A stretch of DNA of 6,127 nt from Gammaproteobacteria bacterium (lineage in GTDB: Bacteria > Pseudomonadota > Gammaproteobacteria > Steroidobacterales > Woeseiaceae): assembly GCA_003645495.1 (NCBI GenBank), contig QNFK01000130.1, forward strand, positions 1 through 6,127, in the 5' to 3' direction. Position numbers and translations under genes: made by a program. The notes beneath the pieces were generated by a model that was given only the letters and a program-made list of their open reading frames with translations, was not told the origin of the DNA and did not search any database. Each line of letters begins with the position of its first letter. The first letter of the stretch is position 1. Shown piece by piece: positions 1-5,589 of the stretch.

Positions 1-575
1 CCAATGATTTCGAGACCACCACAAACGGTCTCGACCTTGTTGCAACGTGGAATACGGACTGGGGTAATGCAGGTAACGGCACCTTGGTCGCTGCATGGAA
101 CTGGACCGAAACCGAGGTTGATAACGCTGGTGAAGAAGTGGATCGCAACAAAGTGGTAAGCCTGGAGAACCAGAACCCGCATAACCGCGGCGTGTTCACC
201 TACAACCACTTCATCGGCAATTTCCGCTTCCTGGCTCGTGCCCGTTATTACGATGACTGGGTATCTTCTGACTGGAGTGGCGACACGACAGATCGTGGTC
301 CGGACGGCACTGGCTATACGCTTAGCTGTGTCCCGACAGACTTCGAAGACCAGTGCTACTCTGGCGAGGTGATCTTCGACCTGGAAGCGGCTTATACGTT
401 TGCTGACAAGTACTCGTTCATCGTTGGCATGCAGAACGTGGCAGACGAGAGAGGTCCTGTTGACCAGAACAATCTCGACGGCACGATCGGTTCAGGTAAT
501 ACCTACACAGGTAGCAACCCCTGGGGTTATGAAGGTGGTTTCTACTACTTCCGATTGAGAGCTGAATTCGAATAA
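1..575 (+). CDS. TonB-dependent outer-membrane receptor, C-terminal part (5' end outside window)
   Basis: The reading frame is open from base 3 to the TAA at 573-575, giving 190 residues with no start in the window; the TTG at 84 is internal. The sequence alternates aromatic and polar residues with acidic, glycine-rich loops, as in the beta-barrel of a TonB-dependent receptor. Visible pieces include a strand with FRFLARARYYDDW, a two-cysteine loop (visible residues 109 and 118, probably an extracellular disulfide), the GMQNVADERGP segment matching the NLFD-x-P signature near the end of such barrels, and a final strand with FYYFRLRAEFE. Such receptors import siderophores, glycans, peptides or vitamins across the outer membrane using TonB energy. 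The plug and TonB box are missing, so the substrate cannot be named. The last residue is Glu after Phe, whereas barrels usually end in Phe. The gene is closed by the terminator at 618-645 and converges on the minus-strand operon. Confidence 0.88.
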   Translation, partial: NDFETTTNGLDLVATWNTDWGNAGNGTLVAAWNWTETEVDNAGEEVDRNKVVSLENQNPHNRGVFTYNHFIGNFRFLARARYYDDWVSSDWSGDTTDRGPDGTGYTLSCVPTDFEDQCYSGEVIFDLEAAYTFADKYSFIVGMQNVADERGPVDQNNLDGTIGSGNTYTGSNPWGYEGGFYYFRLRAEFE

Positions 576-617
576 GTCGAAAAAGTTCAAATCAGTCGCA
601 AGACTGATGGAAACAAG

Positions 618-645
618 AAGGGGCGCCGAGTGCGCCCCTTTTTTT
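618..645 (+). terminator. Rho-independent terminator of the TonB-dependent receptor gene
   Basis: A 7-bp pure G-C stem (GGGGCGC at 620-626 pairing with GCGCCCC at 632-638) encloses a 5-base loop. It can be extended by two A-T pairs (618-619 with 639-640) and is followed by seven T residues (639-645). It begins 43 bases after the receptor stop codon. On the other strand the hairpin is followed by CTTCTTGTTT, a much weaker U-tract, so termination of the convergent operon here is possible but would be less efficient. Confidence 0.9.
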
Positions 646-678
646 GTGCCCGGGAAATGTCACAAATTCTAATGCTGA

Positions 679-740
679 TCGCCCGCTGGGCGGGCTCCTA
701 CAATTCTAATTAGCACTGTAGGAGCCCGCCCAGCGGGCGA
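679..740. repeat. REP doublet: perfect 24-bp inverted repeat with GTAG heads
   Basis: Bases 679-702 and 717-740 are exact reverse complements, separated by a 14-base A/T-rich spacer (703-716). Each arm is itself a small palindrome: GCCCGC, three bases, GCGGGC (681-695 in the left unit, 724-738 in the right). Each carries a GTAG tetranucleotide on the spacer side (718-721 on +, 698-701 on -). A GTAG head next to a short GC-rich hairpin is the described layout of REP elements mobilised by RAYT (REP-associated tyrosine) transposases, and two units head to head form a BIME-like doublet. It lies between convergent genes, the classic REP location, and transcribed from either side it would fold into a very stable hairpin able to protect mRNA 3' ends. 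No RAYT gene is in the window. The family assignment comes from layout, not from counting copies in a genome. Confidence 0.8.
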
Positions 741-748
741 ATTGACTA

Positions 749-779
749 CGCCCAGCGGGATGTTGTGAAACTACAATTC
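749..779. repeat. Decayed third REP unit adjoining the hydrolase stop codon
   Basis: CGCCCAGCGGG at 749-759 repeats 727-737 of the right REP unit exactly (11 of 11), and CTACAATTC at 771-779 repeats 698-706 at the inner end of the left unit (9 of 9). Both landmarks occur in the order and spacing expected of a left-type unit, but the palindromic partner between them is lost. Reading it as a degenerate REP is inference. Its end overlaps the stop codon of the minus-strand hydrolase (TCA at 778-780). Confidence 0.45.
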
Positions 780-1731
780 AAACATGACCTTCAATCCACC
801 GGATGATGTCACTCATCACCTCATCCCGATTAGTCTCATTCAACATCTCATGCCGACCATCCGCATAGACACGCAAGGTCACATCCTCGTGCCCGGTCTT
901 CCGGTATGCATCGGCAAGCAACGTCAGTCCCTTTTCTCCGCCAACCGGATCAAACTGACCACCAAGTACCAGCAAAGGAATGTTATTCGGTACAGAGGCG
1001 ACTGCACGCTTCGAAGTAATCTCAAGCATGCCGCCGGTCAGGTCGTGCCATAGTTGACTCGATGATGGCGCGCCACACAGCGGATCATCAATGTATTTAT
1101 CCACTTCATGTTCGTCGCGGCTAAGCCAGTCAAATTCTGTACGGTTTGGTGCGAAGCGTTTGTTGAAATCGCCAAAACTCATCTGGTTAAGCATCTCACT
1201 CTTATTCCGTGGGCCATGGCGCCACGCGTCAAATGTTGCCAGCAGCTTGCCGAGCCTGAGACGAAGTCGTGGCGCATAAGTCGATGCAGACAGAATCAGT
1301 TGTGACACATTCTGCGGGTGTCGCATAACGAAGCTCTGCGCAATATAAGAACCCATGCTATGGCCCATCAGCACCACGGGCAGATCGGCGTAATCTTCGC
1401 GTGCATCATTTTGCACCAGCAGTGCATCGGCTATAAGTTTGTTCCAGCCGTCCTTATCGGCATAGTGGCCGAGTAATTCCTTGTCGCAGTTTTCACCGTG
1501 TCCACGGTGATTATGCGCCACGACGATGAATCCACTAGCCACACAAGACTGAGCGAATCGCTCATAGCGGGCGGTATGTTCACCGAGGCCATGGAAAATG
1601 TGCAGCAGTGCCCTTGGCGAGATATCCGCTTCGGGATGCCACGAATCCACAAGTATCTGGTGGCCATCCTCAGCGCTCACGGTGGCGCGACGAGCAACGA
1701 TTGAATGATCGTCGGTGTTATTTTTGTCCAT
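778..1731 (-). CDS. Alpha/beta hydrolase, lysophospholipase / monoacylglycerol lipase-like (PldB, Hydrolase_4 type)
   Basis: This 317-residue serine hydrolase is expected to cleave monoacylglycerols, lysophospholipids or similar esters. The oxyanion-hole motif HGLGE is at residues 47-51 and the nucleophile elbow GHSMG at 123-127, with Ser125 as nucleophile. Asp261 (GGQFDP) and His294 (GRHEM) complete the triad. The cap-region segment around 189-220 (FNKRFAPNRTEFDWLSRDE, then DKYIDDPLCG) is characteristic of PldB-like Hydrolase_4 proteins, and the length is usual for them. No signal peptide is visible, so it is probably cytoplasmic or membrane-peripheral. It is the last gene of the four-gene minus-strand operon: its ATG lies inside the 3' end of the channel gene, overlapping by 14 bases, which suggests translational coupling. 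No strong Shine-Dalgarno is seen (GGGA only 2 bases before the ATG). Its stop abuts a degenerate REP unit. Family is confident; the natural substrate is unknown. Confidence 0.9.
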   Translation of the reverse strand: MDKNNTDDHSIVARRATVSAEDGHQILVDSWHPEADISPRALLHIFHGLGEHTARYERFAQSCVASGFIVVAHNHRGHGENCDKELLGHYADKDGWNKLIADALLVQNDAREDYADLPVVLMGHSMGSYIAQSFVMRHPQNVSQLILSASTYAPRLRLRLGKLLATFDAWRHGPRNKSEMLNQMSFGDFNKRFAPNRTEFDWLSRDEHEVDKYIDDPLCGAPSSSQLWHDLTGGMLEITSKRAVASVPNNIPLLVLGGQFDPVGGEKGLTLLADAYRKTGHEDVTLRVYADGRHEMLNETNRDEVMSDIIRWIEGHV

Positions 1732-2164
1732 CGTCCCAGGTCTTAAGCATTTCGAGGAAGGTATAAGATGCGGACCATGTAATGAACGTCAGGCCTGTCA
1801 CCGCTTCAAGTCCGGTCATGAATCGTATGGGCCCAACTGGCACGATATCGCCAAAGCCCAACGTGGTGAATACGGTGGCGGAGTAGTAGACGCAGTCAAG
1901 CAGACCGAGATGAGCTATGCCAACGAATTCACCGAATCCTGCCAGGTGTTGTAGTGCAAAATAACTCAGGCCAAATACCCAGATCTCCAGACTGTGCAAG
2001 AGCAGCAGGCATAAGATCAGCAAGATGATGCGACGCCGATGATGATGTTTTGGCATCGGCAACTTGTCACTGAGAAGTCGCAAGCCCTCATAGTGCAGGG
2101 TTACGCACACGACGATGGCAAACATGGTCACCAAAACAGTTATCCAGTATGGAAGAGGTAACAC
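1718..2164 (-). CDS. Small potassium channel subunit (Ion_trans_2 / two-TM pore domain family)
   Basis: This 148-residue membrane protein has a K+-channel pore. A hydrophobic helix lies at about residues 6-24, a second at about 46-68, then a pore helix (YYSATVFT, 93-100), the selectivity filter TLGFGD at 101-106 and a final helix at about 115-137. The filter matches the K+ signature TVGYGD with Leu for Val and Phe for Tyr, both of which occur in natural K+ channels. A HHHRRR cluster at 40-45 precedes the second helix and should sit on the cytoplasmic side. No RCK/TrkA-N or cyclic-nucleotide domain follows, so gating by a ligand domain is not indicated; four subunits would be needed for a pore. 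The start is GTG at 2164, because an in-frame stop lies three codons upstream (2171-2173) and the next ATG would cut the first helix. It follows the TPR gene by 25 bases and overlaps the hydrolase gene by 14. Confidence 0.87.
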   Translation of the reverse strand: MLPLPYWITVLVTMFAIVVCVTLHYEGLRLLSDKLPMPKHHHRRRIILLILCLLLLHSLEIWVFGLSYFALQHLAGFGEFVGIAHLGLLDCVYYSATVFTTLGFGDIVPVGPIRFMTGLEAVTGLTFITWSASYTFLEMLKTWDDGQK

Positions 2165-2189
2165 GATTCTTTAATCCGCCACTGTATTG

Positions 2190-2954
2190 TTAGTCTTTTG
2201 CTGCAGTCTCATCAGACAAACGTCCAACACCATTTTTCGCCTGGCTGATCCAGTTGTTTTGTACTTTACGATAATGACGCGGCGCCAGTTCGGCTGTGGA
2301 AATAATCTCCTGGAACTCTGCAAGCGCTGCTGCTTTGTCACCCTGTTCTTCCAGGAACAGCCCGTACTGAAGTCTTGCTTCCGCACCGGCATAGTACGCC
2401 GTAACTGCCTTGTATTCATCCAGCGCTTTGTCCTCGTCGCCGCACGCAGCAACACTGCGTGCATAGAGGAGGTGTCCATCCTGTGACTTGAAATCCGGAT
2501 TGTGCTCAATCAGGAGATCCAGAGCAGCACGGGCTTTTTCGAATTCCTCGTTTTGAAATCTTGCAGTTGCCAGGCCGAGCAGCAAGTCCGGATCGTGCTC
2601 ATAAAGGCCTGCCAGGGATTTCTCATAGTGTTCAATGGCCTCCTCATAATGGCCACTCTCTACAAGTTCTCCTGCGAGATGCCGCGCTGCGTCGACACTC
2701 CCGGACAACTTGTGGTCACGCTGCCGCTGGCGGAGATCGCCGCCAGGATCAATGGTTTTCCGCAGGCCACGCATCGCACGCCGGCCCTGGCCGGAACTGG
2801 ACAGGTCAGGCAACAGTTCGACAATGGCATAGGCTAGTGAGCCAATTCCGGGGGCCATCAGAATAATAAATATCCAGTACATTGGCCTGCCGGTACGAAC
2901 CACGTGCAGGATCAGGCCAATCTGAACGATGATGGAAAGGATCAGTAATGGCAT
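2190..2954 (-). CDS. Membrane-anchored tetratricopeptide-repeat protein (COG4700-like)
   Basis: This 254-residue protein begins with two hydrophobic segments (about residues 2-19 and 26-48) separated by a short RTGRPMYW turn. The arrangement resembles the PLDc_N-type two-helix hairpin found ahead of unrelated soluble domains. A charged linker (55-82) leads into about four divergent TPR helical pairs at roughly 86-119, 122-154, 158-189 and 192-219, with motifs such as GHYEEAIEHYEKSL and GDKAAALAEFQEI. TPRs are protein-protein interaction scaffolds, so this is probably an inner-membrane adaptor with a cytoplasmic or periplasmic TPR domain. Size and layout recall COG4700 (divergent TPR proteins of unknown function), recognised from memory without a search. 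The ATG shares one base with the stop of the upstream gene (TGATG at 2956-2952), so translation is probably coupled; no strong Shine-Dalgarno is visible. Partners may include the co-encoded channel or the four-helix protein. Confidence 0.82.
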   Translation of the reverse strand: MPLLILSIIVQIGLILHVVRTGRPMYWIFIILMAPGIGSLAYAIVELLPDLSSSGQGRRAMRGLRKTIDPGGDLRQRQRDHKLSGSVDAARHLAGELVESGHYEEAIEHYEKSLAGLYEHDPDLLLGLATARFQNEEFEKARAALDLLIEHNPDFKSQDGHLLYARSVAACGDEDKALDEYKAVTAYYAGAEARLQYGLFLEEQGDKAAALAEFQEIISTAELAPRHYRKVQNNWISQAKNGVGRLSDETAAKD

Positions 2955-3454
2955 CAGGACTTCGCCACCGGCCGTGAGCTGCTGCCCTGTTCAGGCAGTA
3001 GCAACTGCATCGATCGAAAGCCCATGTATATGAGGATCAGCAGCTTGCTCAATTCAAGTGTGGAATAGGCAGCGTGGGCGATCGATGGTGCCGGTTCAAT
3101 ACCTGCGATGATGAGGTCCGTGCGGGCGCCCAGTTCAGGCAACAGCCATACGGATTGAGCCATCAGGATGAGCGTCAATACGCCACAAAATGCCCATAGG
3201 CTTCGCGCTTTTCCGGTCATGCGGACAACGATCAGAAGGATGATCAGGGCGACGAACTCCACTTTGTTCAACGCCGCGAATACTACGCGACCAACATCCA
3301 GTGCAACCGGCCGGGTCAAAGTCGTTGCAGTAAATTTTACCGGCGTCGCCAACAACGACACACCCGCAGTTATGCCGAACCAGATAAAGCATACCCAGGC
3401 AGGGTTCCTGAGTATCGTCATCATACATATTCGCTTTTCGGTTTTTGTGGGCAT
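2954..3454 (-). CDS. Conserved-looking small four-helix membrane protein of unknown function
   Basis: With the ATG at 3454 the product has 166 residues and four predicted membrane helices at about 20-39, 58-78, 84-105 and 130-152, and little else. Polar residues inside or next to the helices (Lys40, Arg56, Asn63-Lys64-Glu66, Gln100, Arg111, His127, Glu134, Lys137) look like conserved functional positions rather than random hydrophobic filler. The layout is reminiscent of DUF4149/TMEM205-like proteins, but I cannot confirm that and assign no function. The frame extends upstream to an ATG at 3553, but those 33 extra residues would be antisense to the start of the divergent gene and upstream of the best promoter. 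GCGAGA precedes the ATG at 3454, so that start is preferred; the ATGs at 3424 and 3421 are alternatives. It is the first gene of the minus-strand operon and overlaps the TPR gene by one base. Confidence 0.72.
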   Translation of the reverse strand: MPTKTEKRICMMTILRNPAWVCFIWFGITAGVSLLATPVKFTATTLTRPVALDVGRVVFAALNKVEFVALIILLIVVRMTGKARSLWAFCGVLTLILMAQSVWLLPELGARTDLIIAGIEPAPSIAHAAYSTLELSKLLILIYMGFRSMQLLLPEQGSSSRPVAKS

Positions 3455-3517
3455 TGTATCTCGCTTGTTTTCCGTGCCGGGCAAGGGCAAGCTGCGATTC
3501 CGGACAGCACAAGCCAA

Positions 3518-3546
3518 ACGATATGACCTCAGCAAAAGAATCTCAA
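3518..3546 (-). promoter_or_regulatory. Putative sigma70 promoter for the four-gene minus-strand operon
   Basis: On the minus strand a TTGAGA -35 box (3546-3541; 5 of 6 to consensus) is followed after exactly 17 bases by a TATCGT -10 box (3523-3518; 4 of 6). Transcription would start near 3511, leaving a leader of about 57 bases before the ATG at 3454. The promoter overlaps the first codons of the divergent ctlX-like gene, so the two transcription units may interfere. I found no convincing sigma70 promoter for the plus-strand gene in the 68-base divergent gap (3455-3522). This is a consensus match by eye and unproven. Confidence 0.4.
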
Positions 3547-4467
3547 CTGGCATCTGCCGTACTGATGATCAAGCCGGTCCGCTTTCAGAGCAATCCGCTG
3601 ACTGCCCCCTCCAACCGCTTTCAGGGCAAGAATACATCGTCACCCGAACAACAGCAGCTTGATTCCGTTGCAGAGTTTGACGGATTGCGCCGCGTGCTGG
3701 AAGAGAACGGCGTCAAAGTTGTGCAATTTGACGATACGCTGGAACCACATACACCGGATTCGATATTTCCGAATAACTGGGTCAGCTTTCACGCGAATGG
3801 CACGGTAGTCCTGTACCCGATGGAGGCGCCGAACAGGCGCACCGAGCGCAGACAGGATCTTATTGAGCAATTGGTCACTGATTATCATTACCAGGTACGG
3901 CAAATCGTCGACCTCTCGCACCGTGAGAATGAGGGGCACTTCCTGGAGGGCACTGGCAGCCTGGTGCTCGACCGGGTGAACCACATCGCCTACGCATGCT
4001 TGTCGTCGCGAACACATCTGGATGCGTTGGGTGAATTTGCACAACGAATGGATTACAAAATTGTTGCCTTTACTGCTATCGACAAAGAGGGTGCAGCGAT
4101 CTATCACACCAACGTGTTGATGAATGTAGGTGAAAAGTTGGTCGTGGTTTGTGCCGAGTCGATTGCGGATAAAGACCAGAGAGTGGCCGTTCTGGAAAGC
4201 CTGAAAAGTACCGGGCATCGAGTGATCTTGCTGAGTTTTGAACAGCTGGAGGCGTTCGCGGGAAATATGCTCGAATTACGCTCCTCGTCTGGCGAGCGCC
4301 TTATCGCCATGTCGCAACAGGCACTAAACTCCCTGGATGATGCGCAACTCAGTATCATTGAAGGCAACGCTACAGTGATCAGCGCCCCGATCGAAAACAT
4401 TGAAAGCTCATCGGGAGGCAGTGTTCGTTGCATGCTGGCAGAGATTCACTTGCCGGCTGCGGATTAA
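3523..4467 (+). CDS. ctlX: CtlX-type pentein hydrolase (citrulline utilisation / arginine deiminase-related)
   Basis: This 314-residue protein belongs to the amidinotransferase/DDAH/arginine-deiminase (pentein) superfamily. Family landmarks appear in order: MIKPVRF (15-21), TPDSIFPNNW (77-86), LYPM (97-100), FLEGTGSLVLDR (140-151), YHTNV (194-198), GNMLEL (247-252) and GGSVRCMLAE (298-307). The inferred catalytic set is Cys303, His195 and Glu142, with Asp79 in substrate binding. Members annotated CtlX are thought to act on citrulline or related guanidino/ureido compounds, feeding ornithine and nitrogen metabolism; the exact substrate here is inference. No signal peptide is present, so it should be cytoplasmic. 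The ATG at 3523 is chosen because family members carry only a short leader before the LMI-P-F motif. The frame runs up to 3445 but that would overlap the divergent gene; 3565 is the other option. No clear Shine-Dalgarno is seen. No arginine or ornithine pathway gene is adjacent. Confidence 0.85.
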   Translation: MTSAKESQLASAVLMIKPVRFQSNPLTAPSNRFQGKNTSSPEQQQLDSVAEFDGLRRVLEENGVKVVQFDDTLEPHTPDSIFPNNWVSFHANGTVVLYPMEAPNRRTERRQDLIEQLVTDYHYQVRQIVDLSHRENEGHFLEGTGSLVLDRVNHIAYACLSSRTHLDALGEFAQRMDYKIVAFTAIDKEGAAIYHTNVLMNVGEKLVVVCAESIADKDQRVAVLESLKSTGHRVILLSFEQLEAFAGNMLELRSSSGERLIAMSQQALNSLDDAQLSIIEGNATVISAPIENIESSSGGSVRCMLAEIHLPAAD

Positions 4468-4473
4468 GCAAAC

Positions 4474-4486
4474 GTTACAAAGTAAC
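4474..4486. promoter_or_regulatory. Short perfect palindrome in the ctlX-SPFH gap, possible operator
   Basis: GTTAC-AAA-GTAAC is a perfect 5-bp inverted repeat with a 3-base centre, starting 7 bases after the ctlX stop and about 70 bases before the SPFH start. Size and position would fit a dimeric repressor site, or it may be chance in an A/T-rich gap. I found no convincing -35/-10 pair beside it. Confidence 0.2.
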
Positions 4487-4543
4487 CTTTAAATTTACGA
4501 TTGAGCCCCAATATCTGTTGCTCACTCTTTGTCTTCAACCGAT

Positions 4544-4548
4544 AGGAG
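4544..4548 (+). promoter_or_regulatory. Shine-Dalgarno site that fixes the SPFH start
   Basis: AGGAG sits 7 bases before the ATG at 4556, ideal spacing. It decides against the longer frame beginning at the TTG at 4529, which lies upstream of this site. Confidence 0.85.
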
Positions 4549-4555
4549 ATTCTTC

Positions 4556-5455
4556 ATGGCGACACAAAAAATGCAAAAAAACTTTCCAATCGCTGTAGTT
4601 GTAATTGGACTTTTGATTCTTGTAGCGATGAATTTCTACAAAACGATTCCGCCCGGACGAGTCGGGGTCGCGACGCTTTTCGGTAACGTAGTAGCGGAAG
4701 AGTACACGCAGGGATTGCATATCCCGGTCAATCCACTGTATCGCTGGACGTTGTTCGATGCACGACAAAAAACGCACCAGGAAACCGCCAACGTGCCAAG
4801 TCAGGATCAGCTGCAAACCCGGCTGGATGTCAGTGTGCAGTACCAAATTGACGGCAGCATGGCACCGGAAATTCTGGAGGAGACTGGAGATGCCGAGGCT
4901 GCGGTCCGCGTTCACCTGATCCCGAAGTTGCGCTCTTTGTTGCGTGAACAAGGCAAGAGTATCGTGCGCGCTGAAGACTTTTTTAAGGAGGCGACTCAGA
5001 CCACGCTGCAAATCGCGCTGACAGATGGCCTGCGGGATTTTCTTGCGCCCAAGGGCATAATCGTAACGGCTGTCCTCATTCGCGACATTACATTGCCACC
5101 CTTTATCGTTGAAGCGATTGAAAAGAAGAAGGAGCGGGAACAGGCGGTCGAGCGCGAGCGCGCAGAGCTTGAACGGGTGCGCACGGAACTGCAGCAACAG
5201 GTTGCTCGGGCACAAGCCGGTAAGGAAGCTGCCGCTGCGGAAGCTGAGCGCAAAAGGATCCTGGCTGATGCCACAGCCTACGAGATCGAGCAGATCAATA
5301 AGGCGATCGCCAGTAATCCTGCCTACATTCAGCTGCAGTCACTGGAAGCGCTGAAGGCGATTTCCAAGGATCCGGCAAGCAAAATCTACTTTATGGATGG
5401 CTCAAGCCCGAGCCCGTTGCCGCTGATGCACCTGGGAGAGCGACCAAGCAATTGA
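4556..5455 (+). CDS. SPFH / prohibitin-family membrane-anchored protein
   Basis: This 299-residue protein has a single N-terminal hydrophobic anchor (about 11-26) and an SPFH/Band 7 domain (about 29-185). The domain starts with the characteristic IPPGRVGVATLFGNV and includes the FDARQKT strand and the SQDQLQTRLDVSVQYQID segment typical of prohibitins. A long alanine/glutamate/arginine-rich coiled coil follows (about 186-245), then a tail with NPAYIQLQSLEALKAIS and a short Pro/Ser-rich end. Prohibitin-like SPFH proteins form large ring or cage oligomers in the inner membrane and scaffold membrane proteases or microdomains. The length is normal for prohibitins. The ATG at 4556 is fixed by its AGGAG site. 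It lies 88 bases downstream of ctlX on the same strand, so co-transcription is possible but not indicated, and it is closed by its own terminator. No NfeD, FtsH or HflC partner is adjacent, so its client cannot be deduced. Confidence 0.9.
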   Translation: MATQKMQKNFPIAVVVIGLLILVAMNFYKTIPPGRVGVATLFGNVVAEEYTQGLHIPVNPLYRWTLFDARQKTHQETANVPSQDQLQTRLDVSVQYQIDGSMAPEILEETGDAEAAVRVHLIPKLRSLLREQGKSIVRAEDFFKEATQTTLQIALTDGLRDFLAPKGIIVTAVLIRDITLPPFIVEAIEKKKEREQAVERERAELERVRTELQQQVARAQAGKEAAAAEAERKRILADATAYEIEQINKAIASNPAYIQLQSLEALKAISKDPASKIYFMDGSSPSPLPLMHLGERPSN

Positions 5456-5501
5456 TGAGGGAATGCTGCCAGCGCATAGCGGTAGCGACATAGTTAAAAC
5501 G

Positions 5502-5530
5502 ACGGGGCCGATAATTCAGGCCCCGTTTTT
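5502..5530 (+). terminator. Rho-independent terminator after the SPFH gene
   Basis: ACGGGGCC (5502-5509) pairs perfectly with GGCCCCGT (5519-5526) around a 9-base loop, followed by a T run (5526-5530) and GTT. It begins 47 bases after the SPFH stop and separates it from the M61 peptidase gene. A weaker hairpin (GCTGCC at 5465-5470 with GGTAGC at 5481-5486, one G-U pair) lies just upstream and has no U-tract. Confidence 0.88.
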
Positions 5531-5589
5531 GTTACATTGTCACCAATGACAACCCAAGCACAATAAAAAAGAGGGTGCCTGTCTCAGTA

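Noticed and set aside
679..759. CRISPR array or tandem repeats, suggested by the recurring CGCCCAGCGGG
   Set aside because: The units are inverted, each is palindromic with a GTAG head, and there are no regular spacers; a REP cluster explains them better.
784..1704. Plus-strand open frames across the alpha/beta hydrolase
   Set aside because: They are antisense to an intact catalytic-triad enzyme and show no family resemblance.
2187..2866. Several plus-strand open frames across the TPR gene
   Set aside because: They lie opposite a TPR protein with clear repeats and a coupled start, and encode Cys/Arg-rich sequence without domains.
3445..3522. Longer N-terminus for the CtlX-like protein
   Set aside because: It would run through the divergent gap and overlap the start of the opposite gene, and it adds a Cys/Arg-rich stretch unlike the family.
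3640..4218. A 192-codon open frame on the minus strand inside ctlX
   Set aside because: It is antisense to a gene with all pentein motifs intact, has no recognisable domain, and its composition is that of a shadow frame.
4529..4555. Upstream TTG start for the SPFH gene
   Set aside because: It lies upstream of a perfectly placed AGGAG site serving the ATG at 4556, and the added residues are not part of the family.
4535..5215. A 226-codon open frame on the minus strand inside the SPFH gene
   Set aside because: The SPFH coding evidence (ribosome binding site, domain order, coiled coil) is decisive; the antisense product has no coherent features.
5537..5567. Promoter for the M61 gene (TTGTCA followed by AATAAA)
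   Set aside because: The spacing is 19 bases and the -10 match is poor, so it is not strong enough to annotate.
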